Below are positions 34,441-43,352 of a stretch of DNA of 64,000 bases, in pieces. The DNA comes from Alloalcanivorax marinus (GTDB lineage: Bacteria > Pseudomonadota > Gammaproteobacteria > Pseudomonadales > Alcanivoracaceae): NCBI RefSeq assembly GCF_016906305.1, contig NZ_JADDOL010000002.1, positions 186,001-250,000 on the forward strand. The letters run 5' to 3'. A program made the position numbers and the translations under genes. The notes below the pieces were generated by a model. It ran no database searches. It saw nothing but the letters and a program-made list of their open reading frames with translations, and was not told the origin of the DNA. Within the stretch, counting starts at the first letter, position 1; every line of letters begins with the position of its first letter.

Positions 34441-35703
34441 TCAGCGCACCGCCGCCTGTTCCAGTTCGCGCAGGCTGATGTCGCCGGGATCAACCCGCGG
34501 GGTGTTCAGCCGTGCATCGGGACTGAGGATGAAAATGGTGGCGTGACGGCGCTGGTAGTCGATGGTGAAGCCGGCGGAGGACACGATGCCGGTGTCACCG
34601 TCCTCGGTCTGGATGGTCTTGAGGTGGTAGTTGAACCACTTCCAGAACTCCCCCTTCTTGTCGTAGACGTCGGCCATGTAGAAGCGCGGGAACCGGGTGT
34701 CCATGTACATGATTTTTTTGCTGTAAGGATGTTCCGGCGGCGCGATGGCCTCGATTACCCATACCTCACGGGGTTCCCACTTGTCGAGCGGATTCCAGTA
34801 CGGCGGCTGGTCCAGATCCACCACCGGAAACTCGGCGTTGCCCTTGGCGCCCTGGTCCCAGGCCTTCACGGAACTGTGCGCCACCGCCAGCACGGTGCGC
34901 TTGCCGAGCAGCTTGTATTCCGGGTACCAGGTGGGGTGGGCGTTGAAGATCTCGATGTCGTCGTTGAGCTGGTCGGTACCGCCGATGGGATCCATCCAGG
35001 TCCCGCCGGACAGACGCCGGGTGCGACGCACGGACTTCAGATAGGCCCAGCTGTCGTCCAGCTGCGGACCGTCGTAACGCACGGTGAACAGACCGAGACC
35101 GCGGATGTCGTTCGGGTAGGTGGCGTACAGAAGCTGCTTGAACAGGGTGTCGCCGTCACCGATCTCGGTGCTGTCCTCGCCCAGACGCCCCTTGGTGTAG
35201 AAGCGTTTGAACACCCACTCCTGGCGCCGCTCCAGGCCGCGCTTGTCGTCCACGAACAGGTAGGCGAACTGGGGGTAATCCTGGAAGTTCTTGGTGGGCT
35301 GGGCCACGTGGTGGTTCCACACCAGCTTCTCGGCGGCATGGGGCGTGTCCTCGGTGACCTCGGGGAACGGCATGCCCGCCTTCCAGCCTTTCATCAGCCG
35401 GGTGTCCGGGTCATAGGAGACGCCGCCGGAATACTTCTCGGTGGCGGCCAGATAGTCCTTGCCCAGCTTCACCGGCTCGGAGTTCTTGAGGGTGATGACC
35501 AGACCCTGCTCGCGGATCAGGCGCTTTTGCACGTCGGTGAGCAGGCTGTCGATGCTGTGCCCCTCGAAGGTGTCCTGCAGACGTCCGTCCAGATTGCCGG
35601 CGTCGAGCCGGTCACCGGCGGACAGCTCGGCAGCCCCGGCCGGCGCCGCGGCGAGCGCGGACACCGACAGCAGTGCGGCGGAAAGATACTTGGTTATTGT
35701 CAT
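34441..35703 (-). CDS. DUF1329 periplasmic/outer-membrane protein
   Basis: A 420-residue DUF1329 protein with an N-terminal signal peptide (LSAALLSVSALAAAPAGA). The start at 35703 is set by AGGAG. The mature part is long, beta-rich and aromatic, with LLYATYPNDIRGLGLFTVRY, RRLSGGTWMDPIGGTDQLND and YMDTRFPRFYMADVYDKKGE. The fold is thought to be LolB-like and to bind lipid-like ligands. It usually occurs next to DUF1302, MMPL-type RND and YCF48-like genes, as here. A part in moving a hydrophobic substrate across the envelope is inference from that repeated association. Confidence 0.88.
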   Translation of the reverse strand: MTITKYLSAALLSVSALAAAPAGAAELSAGDRLDAGNLDGRLQDTFEGHSIDSLLTDVQKRLIREQGLVITLKNSEPVKLGKDYLAATEKYSGGVSYDPDTRLMKGWKAGMPFPEVTEDTPHAAEKLVWNHHVAQPTKNFQDYPQFAYLFVDDKRGLERRQEWVFKRFYTKGRLGEDSTEIGDGDTLFKQLLYATYPNDIRGLGLFTVRYDGPQLDDSWAYLKSVRRTRRLSGGTWMDPIGGTDQLNDDIEIFNAHPTWYPEYKLLGKRTVLAVAHSSVKAWDQGAKGNAEFPVVDLDQPPYWNPLDKWEPREVWVIEAIAPPEHPYSKKIMYMDTRFPRFYMADVYDKKGEFWKWFNYHLKTIQTEDGDTGIVSSAGFTIDYQRRHATIFILSPDARLNTPRVDPGDISLRELEQAAVR

Positions 35704-35713
35704 GATGATCTCC

Positions 35714-37378
35714 TCAGAACTGATAGGTGAGCCGGGCCACGAACTGGTCGTTGCCAGCGAAATAGCCGAACAGGTTGGTGTCGTTGAAGTCCTGCAGGGG
35801 CCGGTCCTGTTCTTCACGGTCGAAGAAGATGTCGGCCTCCAGACGAACCCGGATGTGGTCGCCATAGACGAACTCCACGGACGGAATCACGAAACCGCCG
35901 CCGTAGGTCAGGTCGCTGCCCACCGCCAGGCTCGGGTTGATCTGGTCGTTGGCGTAGTTGGCGGCGAGGATGGCGGTGACGATGCTGCTGAATTCCTTGG
36001 TGTCACCGCTGAAGCCGGCGGTGTTGACCAGCTGTTCGCTCTTGTCGAAATCGGCGATCCAGTTATTGAACACCTGCACCGACAGGAAGGACGGCCGGCT
36101 GGTGCCCAGCACACCGGTCAGATCCACCTGCTTGTCGATACGGAACATGGATCGGAACAGGTTCTTCTCCTCGATGCCGCAGAAGCCCGGGAAGAAGCCG
36201 CAACCGCGACCCTGGCTGTTGCTCTGGATGCCGGCGTTGTAGGGCGCCTCGGGGATGTAGGCGAGCTCGGTGCTGAATACCACGTCCAGGGACGGGAAGT
36301 AATTGTTGGCGGAGACTCCGAATACGTCGATGTACGGATAGATGAACTCACCGGCCTCGGCGGGGCCGCCCTCATAGGTGCCTTCGTAGGCGCCCACGAA
36401 CAGCTCCGGCGCGGTGTTGTTGGTGGCCGGGTTGGGGTTGGCCACCGGATTCGGATTGGGACCGTGGAACCAGGCCAGGGAGTAGCCCCAGTCACCGGCC
36501 AGGCCGTTCCAGCGCAGACCGTAGGAATCGTCGTCCATGTCCGCGTCCGGGTGGTGGTAGTTGTAGCGCACGTTGGCGCCGAACGGCGCGGTGGCGAACG
36601 GCACGCCCCGGTTGGGCTGGTTGGCCCAGCGCCCGCCTTCCACGTCGTAGCTGTTGCCCCGGTCTTCCTCATCGTTGAGGCGGCCGGGAATATAGATCAG
36701 CTGCAGGCTGCCACCGGCGTCGTCGAAGCGCTGGGTCAGGTTGACCATGTTGAGCGGCTTGCGCAGCTCCTCGTTCTCCGGCTCCAGGAACGAGCGCCAG
36801 CGGAAATCGTAGCCGTGGATCACGTCCATCAGCTGGAAGAAGTCGGTCTCGCCCCAAACCACCTGCTGGCGGCCGATCTTCAGGTTGAGGCTGTCGGTGA
36901 GGTCGCCCTGCAGCCAGAACTCGCGCAGCTCCTCGTCGTTATAGCTGTCGTCGATCAGGTCCACGGAGGATTCCGGCGCGCCGCCGGTGCGGGCCCAGGC
37001 GTCGGCCACGTCCTGCACGTCATCCAGATAACTGGTGGACGCTTCCCGGGACACCCGGCCGGTGGTCTTGAAACGCACCGCGCCGAAGTCGCGGAAGATA
37101 TTGAGTTTGCCCACGGTGCGCACCATGGACAGATCCCCCCGGTAGTCACCTTCCTGAACGCCATCCAGGCCGTTGGGGCCGGGGCCGATCAGGGTCGGGT
37201 TTTCCAGGTTCCAGGACAGATACTGGCGGGCGTAGCCGCTGATTTCCCAATCCTTGGTGAGCCAGTTCTGGTCGTCGGCCTGAGCGGCGGAGGTGGCCGC
37301 CAGCGTGACCGCCAGGGCCACGCGGCCGGGCAGGCGCCGGTCCGGTTTGGTGACTTTCTTATTGTTTAATCCAATCAT
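35714..37378 (-). CDS. DUF1302 outer-membrane beta-barrel protein
   Basis: A 554-residue DUF1302 protein. A charged n-region and signal peptide (RVALAVTLAATSAAQA) are followed by beta-strand-rich sequence (WEISGYARQYLSWNLENPTL, LNLKIGRQQVVWGETDFFQL). It ends in Phe (FVARLTYQF), the outer-membrane targeting signal. The pattern is that of a large porin-like barrel. Ten bases separate it from the DUF1329 gene. Likely substrate channel or receptor for a hydrophobic compound. Confidence 0.88.
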   Translation of the reverse strand: MIGLNNKKVTKPDRRLPGRVALAVTLAATSAAQADDQNWLTKDWEISGYARQYLSWNLENPTLIGPGPNGLDGVQEGDYRGDLSMVRTVGKLNIFRDFGAVRFKTTGRVSREASTSYLDDVQDVADAWARTGGAPESSVDLIDDSYNDEELREFWLQGDLTDSLNLKIGRQQVVWGETDFFQLMDVIHGYDFRWRSFLEPENEELRKPLNMVNLTQRFDDAGGSLQLIYIPGRLNDEEDRGNSYDVEGGRWANQPNRGVPFATAPFGANVRYNYHHPDADMDDDSYGLRWNGLAGDWGYSLAWFHGPNPNPVANPNPATNNTAPELFVGAYEGTYEGGPAEAGEFIYPYIDVFGVSANNYFPSLDVVFSTELAYIPEAPYNAGIQSNSQGRGCGFFPGFCGIEEKNLFRSMFRIDKQVDLTGVLGTSRPSFLSVQVFNNWIADFDKSEQLVNTAGFSGDTKEFSSIVTAILAANYANDQINPSLAVGSDLTYGGGFVIPSVEFVYGDHIRVRLEADIFFDREEQDRPLQDFNDTNLFGYFAGNDQFVARLTYQF

Positions 37379-37411
37379 GGCAATTACCCCGTTTGGTGAG
37401 TCGTTGGCGTT

Positions 37412-39805
37412 TTACTCGGTGGAAAGCGCCGCCGGTTCCGAGGGCCGCGTGGCGGCGGCCCGGTCTTTCGGCGGGTCGAAAATGAAAGCGGGCTTGAGAA
37501 TGCGCACCAGCGACGGCATCACCAGCAGCGAGGTGAAGGCCGACACCAGCAACCACAGACCGATCAGCATTCCCATCTCCGCCTGGAAGCGCAGCGACGA
37601 GGCGGCCCACAGCAATACCCCGGCGGCCAGCGTCACCGACGTCAGCAGCACCCCCCGGCCGGCGGAAAACAGCGCCTGGCGGATGGCGTCGCGGGGGTCG
37701 CCATCGGGATACTTCTCCAGGTATTCCTTGATCGAATCGACGATATAGAAGGCGTAGTCCACGCCCAGCCCGATGCCCAGCGCCACCACCGGCAGGGTGC
37801 TGATGCTCATGCCGATGCCCTGCCAGGCCATGAAGGCGAAAGTGACCACGTTGGAAATCAGCACCGGCACGATGAAGAACACGCCACTGGCGGACGAGCG
37901 ATAGACCAGCAGGCAGGACACGATCACCACCAGCAGCGCCAGGGCGATGGCCTCGATCTGGTCGGAGAGCAGCACTTCGTTGATGGCCGCGGTGATGCCC
38001 ATGGAGCCACCGGCCATGCGAATCCGGAAGCCGTCCAGCGGGTTCTCGTCGATAAACCGCTGGATCTGGAAGATCGCCTGGCGCAGGGTGTCGCCGCGCC
38101 GGTCACGCAGCATCAGCAGTACCGAACCGTTCTGGAACAGGGGGTCGGCGAACTGGGCCAGATCGTCCGGCGCCGCGCCCTGCATGTAGAAGCTGATCAG
38201 CTCGCCGTTCTCGATCTGCGAGGCGCCCAGTTCCCGGTAGCGCGGATTGCCTTCGTAAAGGTTGCGGCGCACGTCCACCACGATGTCCGCCAGGGACACA
38301 CTGCCGCCTACCTGGGGCAGCCGTTCCATGCGGCGCTGGAAACGCTGCATCCAGTCCAGCGCCTCCACGCGCTTGAGCGCGTCGGTGCGGTCGCCTTCCA
38401 GTACCACGAACATCTGCTCGGTGCCCGGATAGCGCTGGTTGATCAGGGCGCTGTCCTGATTGAAGCTCGCTTCCGGCCACAGGATCGGCGAGCCGGGGGC
38501 GGCATCGCCGATGGTCAGATCGGTGGCCTTGGCCATCAGCAGCCCCACCAGCACCAGGGTCACCGGCAGCACCAGATAGGCACCGCGCCCGGCCGCCAGC
38601 CGATAGGCCACGGTCAGCACCGCGTCGAGCAGGAAACGCAGGTTCAGCGGGTGGGCATAGCGCAGCGGCGCCTTCACCCAGCTGAGCAGCACCGGGGTCA
38701 GCACCACCGCCGAGAACATGATGGTCATCACCCAGAGCGCACCGATGATGGAGACCTTCTGCAGCAGCGGAATCGGCGTGAGCAGCACGCAGAGAATGGC
38801 GCCGGCGTCGGAAATCAGCCCCAGCAGGCCGGGCCGGAACAGCTCCTTCATGGTGGCTTCCGCCGCCGCCCGCGGCTGCAGACCGTCGCCGTCGCAAAGA
38901 TCGTCGAAACGGGTGATCAACTGCACCGAGTGACTGAAGCAGCGGGCGGTGATGATGAAGGCCACCACGATCACCAGCGGATCGAAGTTAAAGCCCAGCA
39001 TCACGCCGATGGCCAGCGCCCAGATCGCCGACACCGTGCCGCTGACCAGCGGCAGCAGCGCGCCCCGCCAGGTGCGGTTGAGCAGGAACAGGGCCAGCAA
39101 CATGGCGCCCAGGGACAGCAGCGCGATCACCACGGTCTCGTCCAGGTAATGGTCCACCCAGCCGTACAGAATCGGCTCGCCCACCAGGTGGTAGGACACC
39201 TGATCCGGAATCGGCGAGGCATCGAAGATGGCGTTGATCTGCGGAAAGATCTTTCCGTAGTCCACCTTCTGATCGTAGAAATCCACCTGGATCAGCGCCG
39301 ATTGCAGGTCGCGATCCACGTAGATGCCGTACACCAGTGGATTGTTGATCACCGCCTCGCGCAGGGTGCGGATGCCGGCGGCGTCCGCCGGCACGTCCGG
39401 CCACATCAGGGGCACGCTTTCGATGCCCATGGAGGAGGCGTTCACGGATTTGAGTTTGCGCGAGGCCAGCGACACGATCTGGAACGGATTGACGCCGCTG
39501 ACCTTGGCCAGCTCCCGGGTGACGCGCTGGATCTCGGCGAGCACCGGCGGCGTGAAAATCTCGCCCTGCTCCGCTTTCACCACGATGGTGACCTTGTTGC
39601 TGCCACCGAAGGTTTCCTTGTATTGCTCATGGACCTCCACGTAGGGGTGGCCCTTGGGCACCATGTCACTGAACACGGTGCGCACGTCGATACGCAGCAG
39701 CACCAGCGACATCAAGACGGTGATCCCCAGAATCAACGCCACCACCAGGCGGCGATGCCGGATGCACAGCTCGGACAGGCCGATGGCGAAACGGCTCATT
39801 GACAT
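37412..39805 (-). CDS. MMPL/SSD-type RND transporter
   Basis: A 797-residue inner-membrane RND protein. The start at 39805 has GAGGAGAAAG upstream and overlaps the stop of the YCF48-like gene by one base. Two halves each have a leading helix (VVALILGITVLMSLVLLRID), a periplasmic loop of about 170-200 residues, and five helices. The second half carries VVALGIGLGVDYAFYIVDSI, the proton-relay region of sterol-sensing-like RND proteins. No HlyD-type fusion or TolC gene is adjacent, which separates it from drug-efflux operons. It probably works with the DUF1302/DUF1329/YCF48 set in lipid or hydrophobic-solute traffic; direction is unknown. Confidence 0.87.
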   Translation of the reverse strand: MSMSRFAIGLSELCIRHRRLVVALILGITVLMSLVLLRIDVRTVFSDMVPKGHPYVEVHEQYKETFGGSNKVTIVVKAEQGEIFTPPVLAEIQRVTRELAKVSGVNPFQIVSLASRKLKSVNASSMGIESVPLMWPDVPADAAGIRTLREAVINNPLVYGIYVDRDLQSALIQVDFYDQKVDYGKIFPQINAIFDASPIPDQVSYHLVGEPILYGWVDHYLDETVVIALLSLGAMLLALFLLNRTWRGALLPLVSGTVSAIWALAIGVMLGFNFDPLVIVVAFIITARCFSHSVQLITRFDDLCDGDGLQPRAAAEATMKELFRPGLLGLISDAGAILCVLLTPIPLLQKVSIIGALWVMTIMFSAVVLTPVLLSWVKAPLRYAHPLNLRFLLDAVLTVAYRLAAGRGAYLVLPVTLVLVGLLMAKATDLTIGDAAPGSPILWPEASFNQDSALINQRYPGTEQMFVVLEGDRTDALKRVEALDWMQRFQRRMERLPQVGGSVSLADIVVDVRRNLYEGNPRYRELGASQIENGELISFYMQGAAPDDLAQFADPLFQNGSVLLMLRDRRGDTLRQAIFQIQRFIDENPLDGFRIRMAGGSMGITAAINEVLLSDQIEAIALALLVVIVSCLLVYRSSASGVFFIVPVLISNVVTFAFMAWQGIGMSISTLPVVALGIGLGVDYAFYIVDSIKEYLEKYPDGDPRDAIRQALFSAGRGVLLTSVTLAAGVLLWAASSLRFQAEMGMLIGLWLLVSAFTSLLVMPSLVRILKPAFIFDPPKDRAAATRPSEPAALSTE

Positions 39806-40776
39806 TATTCTTTCTCCTCTGCCGGCCAGGCGGTCCATTGCCTTTGATGCACGCGACCCAGATCCTCGCCGGTCACCACCAGCCCCTCGGCGGTGGGCAG
39901 CGCCCGCGTGTGGTAGCCGTTACTGAAGCCACGCGCCGCCAGCGGCGACCAGTGATGGCCCCGCGCGGACGTCAGCAGCACGCCGCCGGCGCCCACCGCC
40001 AGCCAGCGATGGCCGTCATGGACCACGTCGTACAGGTGCTCGTGGGTGCCACTGTCCACGGCCCGCCAGGACACGCCGGTGTCGTCGCTGAGATACACGC
40101 GGCCCTGGTTGCCCACCGCCACGCCGGTGGGGCCATGGAAGGCGATGGCCTGCAGGCTCTCGCCCTGCAGTTCCTGGCGTTGCCAGGTGCGGCCCTGATC
40201 GGAGGAATGGAACAGATTGCCGAACTCGGCGGCGATCCAGAGGCCGCCGTCGTCGGCCCGGGTGATGTCGTTGAGCGCCACATCGGTGTCCAGGCTCAGC
40301 GCCTGCCAGTCACCGGCACCGTCGCCGCGGAAGATGGCGCCCATTTCACCGGTGATCCAGAAGGCACCGTTGAGATAACCGACCGCGATCAGCTTGCCGG
40401 CGTAGTCGGAGACCGGCAGTTGCAGGGCGGACCAGCCCTGACCGGCGTCGGTGAACACCCAGCCCTGGTTGCCCACCGCCACCACCCGGCCGTCGCCCTC
40501 GGCGATGCCTTGCAGATTGACCGGTTGCTCGAACGCCCGTCGCGCCCAGTGGCCGCCGGCGTCCCGGTGCAGCACGGTGCCGGCGTTACCGGCGAACCAG
40601 AGGGCGCCGTGCCCGTCGCCGGCCACGTCCAGGAAATGATCGCGGGGTTCCACCAGGGGCTGCGGCAACGGCAGCGGCTCCACGGTGGGCTGAACGAACG
40701 CCGCCGCGTAACCCAGGCCGGCGACGATGGCCCAGGGCGCGATGCGCGCCACCCAGCCCAGCAGCTTACTGATCAT
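39805..40776 (-). CDS. YCF48-like / BNR-repeat beta-propeller protein
   Basis: A 323-residue protein with an N-terminal anchor (IAPWAIVAGLGYAAAFV) and a periplasmic seven-bladed propeller. The repeat units are recognisable as GNAGTVLHRDAGGHW, GNQGWVFTDAGQGWS, FGNLFHSSDQGRTWQ and GNQGRVYLSDDTGVSW. This is the photosystem II assembly factor (YCF48)-type fold, used in non-photosynthetic bacteria as a scaffold. It overlaps the lyase gene by 11 bases and the RND gene by one, so the four envelope proteins are probably made in step. Confidence 0.85.
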   Translation of the reverse strand: MISKLLGWVARIAPWAIVAGLGYAAAFVQPTVEPLPLPQPLVEPRDHFLDVAGDGHGALWFAGNAGTVLHRDAGGHWARRAFEQPVNLQGIAEGDGRVVAVGNQGWVFTDAGQGWSALQLPVSDYAGKLIAVGYLNGAFWITGEMGAIFRGDGAGDWQALSLDTDVALNDITRADDGGLWIAAEFGNLFHSSDQGRTWQRQELQGESLQAIAFHGPTGVAVGNQGRVYLSDDTGVSWRAVDSGTHEHLYDVVHDGHRWLAVGAGGVLLTSARGHHWSPLAARGFSNGYHTRALPTAEGLVVTGEDLGRVHQRQWTAWPAEEKE

Positions 40777-41689
40777 CGCCCTGCCCTCCCCGGGTCTTGC
40801 CGTACTGCCGGCTCAACCAGCGGAACGACTTGCCGCCCAGGGCGGTGCCGGTGAGGCGCTCCGCCTCGCGGACCACCGGCACCAGACCGAGCGGATCGAT
40901 GCCGGTGTCCAGGCCCATGCTTTGCAACATCAGCGCCACGTCCTCGGTGGCCACGTTGCCACTGGCGCCAGGGGAAAACGGACAGCCGCCCAGGCCGCCG
41001 ATGGACGCGTCGAATTCGCGCACGCCGGCCAGTACCGCGGCGTGGATATTGGCCAGGGCCATGCCCCGGGTGTCGTGGAAGTGGCAGGACACCCGCGCCA
41101 CGTCCACGTGCTCGAGCAAGCGCTCCAGCACCGCGTCCACCTTGGCCGGGTCAGCGGCGCCGATGGTGTCGGCGACGATCACCTTGCCGGCGCCGGCGTC
41201 ACGCATGAGCGCCCCGTAGCGGGCCACCACCTCCGGCGCCACCGGACCCTCGAAGGGGCACTCGAAGGCCACCGCCAGATAGGCCTGGGCGTTGACGCCC
41301 TCGCCGGCGGCGCGGGCCACGATCTGCTCGCAGACTTCGGCGGTACGCGCCAGCGACATGTTGATGTTCTTCTGATTCATGGTCTCGGTGACCGAGAGCA
41401 CCACGTTGACGGTGCGCGCGCCGGCCGCCACCGCCCGCTCGTAGCCCTTCATATTGGGCACCAGGGCGGCGTATTGGATGCGCTCCGGCGACGGCAGTCG
41501 CGGGAACAGGTCCTCGGTGCCGGCCATCTGCGGCACCGCCTTGGGCGACACGAAACTGCCGGCTTCCATATAGCGCAGGCCGGCGCCGGCCAGCGCCTCC
41601 GCCAGAGCCAGCCGTTCGTCCACGGTCAGGGTCTTGCCCTGGCTCTGCAGACCGTCGCGGAGGCCCACCTCGTTGATACGGATATCCAT
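40766..41689 (-). CDS. HMG-CoA lyase-like (DRE-TIM) acyl-CoA lyase
   Basis: A 307-residue DRE-TIM metallolyase. The N-terminal INEVGLRDGLQSQGKTL holds the active-site Arg-Asp; metal ligands are seen in VSCHFHDTRGMALAN. The catalytic cysteine is in GLGGCPFSPGASGNVATED. Members cleave 3-hydroxy-3-methylglutaryl-CoA or related 3-hydroxyacyl-CoAs such as citramalyl-CoA, giving acetyl-CoA plus a keto acid. Nine bases downstream of the CoA-transferase gene, it is probably the next step after CoA activation. The exact acyl-CoA is not determined by sequence. Confidence 0.85.
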   Translation of the reverse strand: MDIRINEVGLRDGLQSQGKTLTVDERLALAEALAGAGLRYMEAGSFVSPKAVPQMAGTEDLFPRLPSPERIQYAALVPNMKGYERAVAAGARTVNVVLSVTETMNQKNINMSLARTAEVCEQIVARAAGEGVNAQAYLAVAFECPFEGPVAPEVVARYGALMRDAGAGKVIVADTIGAADPAKVDAVLERLLEHVDVARVSCHFHDTRGMALANIHAAVLAGVREFDASIGGLGGCPFSPGASGNVATEDVALMLQSMGLDTGIDPLGLVPVVREAERLTGTALGGKSFRWLSRQYGKTRGGQGDDQ

Positions 41690-41698
41690 GGTCGCCTC

Positions 41699-42895
41699 CT
41701 AGCCGATCACGCCCTGGGTCATGAGCTCTTCCACCTGCTGCTCGCTGTAGCCCAGCGCGCGCAGAACCTCACGGGTGTGTTGGCCGAGTCCGGGGGGCGT
41801 GCTGAAGGCTTCCTCGGAATCCACCGACAGCTTGATCGGGTTACCCGGCGCCTTCACCGAGCCGCCGTCGCGCTGCGGGATATCCACCACCATGTTGCGG
41901 AACAGCACCTGGGGATCGCTGAGCGCTTCGGAGAATTTGTTCACCGGCGCGCAGGGGATGCGCGCGCTGGACAGCAGGTCCACCCAGTGGGCGGTGGTGT
42001 TGGTGACCAGCAGTTCCTTGAGAATGCCGTTGATCCTGTCCTTGTCGGCGAAGCGTCCCGGCTGGGTTTTGTACTTGGGATCGCGCAGCGCTTCGATGTC
42101 CAGCAGCGCCACCAGGTTGTCCCAGAAGCTGTCGAAGATCACCGCGATGATCACGAAGCCGTCGCTGGTGGGAAAGGCGTCGTAGGGCACGTGCACGAAG
42201 TGGGAGTTGCCGATCGGCTTGGGGTCGTCGCCGCTCAGGAAATACATGGTGGCCATGTAGTTGAGCATGGAGATCTGGCAATCCAGCATGGAGATGTCCA
42301 CGTGCTGGCCGTAGCCCCGTTTTTCCCGGGCGTGCAGTGCCGACAGCACGCCCATCACCGCGAACATGCCGCCGCCCAGATCGCCGATGGGAATACCGGC
42401 TCGGGCCGGGTGATCCTGGTCGTGACCGGTGATCGACATGCCACCGCCAATGCCCTGGACCACCTGGTCGAAAGCGGGCCGCTGAAAGTTGGGGCCGGCC
42501 TGGCCGAAGCCGGTGACGGAGCAGGTGATGATGCGCGGATTGATTCTGGAAAGATGCTCGAAGTCGATCTTCAACTTGGCGGGCACGCCGGCGGAAAAGT
42601 TGTCCAGCACGATGTCCGCGTCCTTCACCAGGTCGTAGAAGACCTTCAGACCGGCCTCGCTTTTCAGATCGATGCAGACGCTTTTTTTGTTGCGGTTCAG
42701 GGTCAGAAAATACGCGCCCTGACCGCCGTAGGAATGGTTCGGGTCCTTGGCAAGCAGGCTGCGGGTGCCCTCGCCTTTCAAAGGCTCGACCTTGACGGAA
42801 TCCGCGCCGAGGTCGGCCAGAATCATGCCGGCGTAGGGGCCGGAAAGCATGTGCGTCAGATCGAGAATCCGGACGCCTTCGAGTGGTTTTGTCAT
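41699..42895 (-). CDS. CaiB/BaiF (family III) CoA-transferase
   Basis: A 398-residue family III CoA-transferase. The start at 42895 gives MTKPLEGVRILDLTHMLSGP; an upstream in-frame ATG would add 18 unrelated residues. Motifs: ADLGADSVKVEPLKGEGTR, LNRNKKSVCIDLK, DNFSAGVP, and IGDLGGGMFAV with the likely nucleophile D172. Such enzymes move CoA between acyl-CoA donors and carboxylic acids, including dicarboxylates. It is the first gene of the 12-gene minus-strand run and begins about 47 bases below a canonical sigma54 promoter. Confidence 0.88.
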   Translation of the reverse strand: MTKPLEGVRILDLTHMLSGPYAGMILADLGADSVKVEPLKGEGTRSLLAKDPNHSYGGQGAYFLTLNRNKKSVCIDLKSEAGLKVFYDLVKDADIVLDNFSAGVPAKLKIDFEHLSRINPRIITCSVTGFGQAGPNFQRPAFDQVVQGIGGGMSITGHDQDHPARAGIPIGDLGGGMFAVMGVLSALHAREKRGYGQHVDISMLDCQISMLNYMATMYFLSGDDPKPIGNSHFVHVPYDAFPTSDGFVIIAVIFDSFWDNLVALLDIEALRDPKYKTQPGRFADKDRINGILKELLVTNTTAHWVDLLSSARIPCAPVNKFSEALSDPQVLFRNMVVDIPQRDGGSVKAPGNPIKLSVDSEEAFSTPPGLGQHTREVLRALGYSEQQVEELMTQGVIG

Positions 42896-42940
42896 AGGTT
42901 GTTCGCACGTTGTGTTTGTTGAAGGGTCGCCACTCCCTAT

Positions 42941-42956
42941 CGCAAACACGGTGCCA
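42941..42956 (-). promoter_or_regulatory. Sigma54 promoter of the long minus-strand catabolic run
   Basis: On the minus strand TGGCACCGTGTTTGCG, with GG and GC separated by exactly ten bases; the first six bases are the exact consensus TGGCAC. The CoA-transferase start is about 47 bases downstream. AT-rich DNA (42957-43010), suitable for IHF bending, separates it from the candidate enhancer sites. Confidence 0.8.
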
Positions 42957-43007
42957 ACTTTTTTGTTTGCCTCCGCTTTTGAATTAGTCGTTTGTTTTTA
43001 AAGTCTT

Positions 43008-43171
43008 TTTCAGTCCGGCAGCGGTGCCGACCGGGTTTGCCCCGGGACCGCCGGACTTTTCACACGGAAATCCGCGCCTTTCACCCTGAAAGACATAAGG
43101 TCCGCCGCGACCGGTGGCTCCCACGGGTCTCACTGGTCCTTCAATCTGAAAGCTCACCCTCCCCTCTGAAA
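43008..43171. promoter_or_regulatory. Cluster of candidate activator dyads between two divergent sigma54 promoters
   Basis: The 457-base gap between divergent operons has no credible gene. It holds repeated TTTCA-N3-TGAAA-like sites: TTTCACACGGAAA (centre 43064), TTTCACCCTGAAA (43085, perfect dyad), CTTCAATCTGAAA (43145, one mismatch), and half-sites at 43008-43012 (TTTCA) and 43167-43171 (TGAAA). Pairs are 20-21 bases apart, about two helical turns. One pair lies about 110-140 bases from the minus promoter, the other about 85-105 from the plus promoter. This is enhancer architecture, probably for the PrpR-type activator encoded at 25505-27379. Confidence 0.55.
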
Positions 43172-43249
43172 ACAGCCGGGCTCCCCGGAAAAACCGGCTT
43201 TGCCGTAAAAACCCTGACGATTCATGCAGTTATTCATCGCTACCGGGTT

Positions 43250-43265
43250 TGGCATGTGTCTTGCC
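43250..43265 (+). promoter_or_regulatory. Sigma54 promoter of the tandem oxidoreductase operon
   Basis: TGGCATGTGTCTTGCC, with -24 GG and -12 GC ten bases apart. The first gene starts about 87 bases downstream; AAAGGAAGGA serves as its ribosome binding site. Confidence 0.78.
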
Positions 43266-43352
43266 CTTTCACCGGCCAAGGGCGCCGTGCGTGATCGTCG
43301 CGGTGCCGATAGAGGCAAGCGCCAATAACAGTAAGAAAAGGAAGGATCACCA

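Noticed and set aside
42992-43294. A 100-codon frame in the divergent regulatory gap.
   Set aside because: It covers the promoter and dyad sequences, has no ribosome binding site and no recognisable domain.
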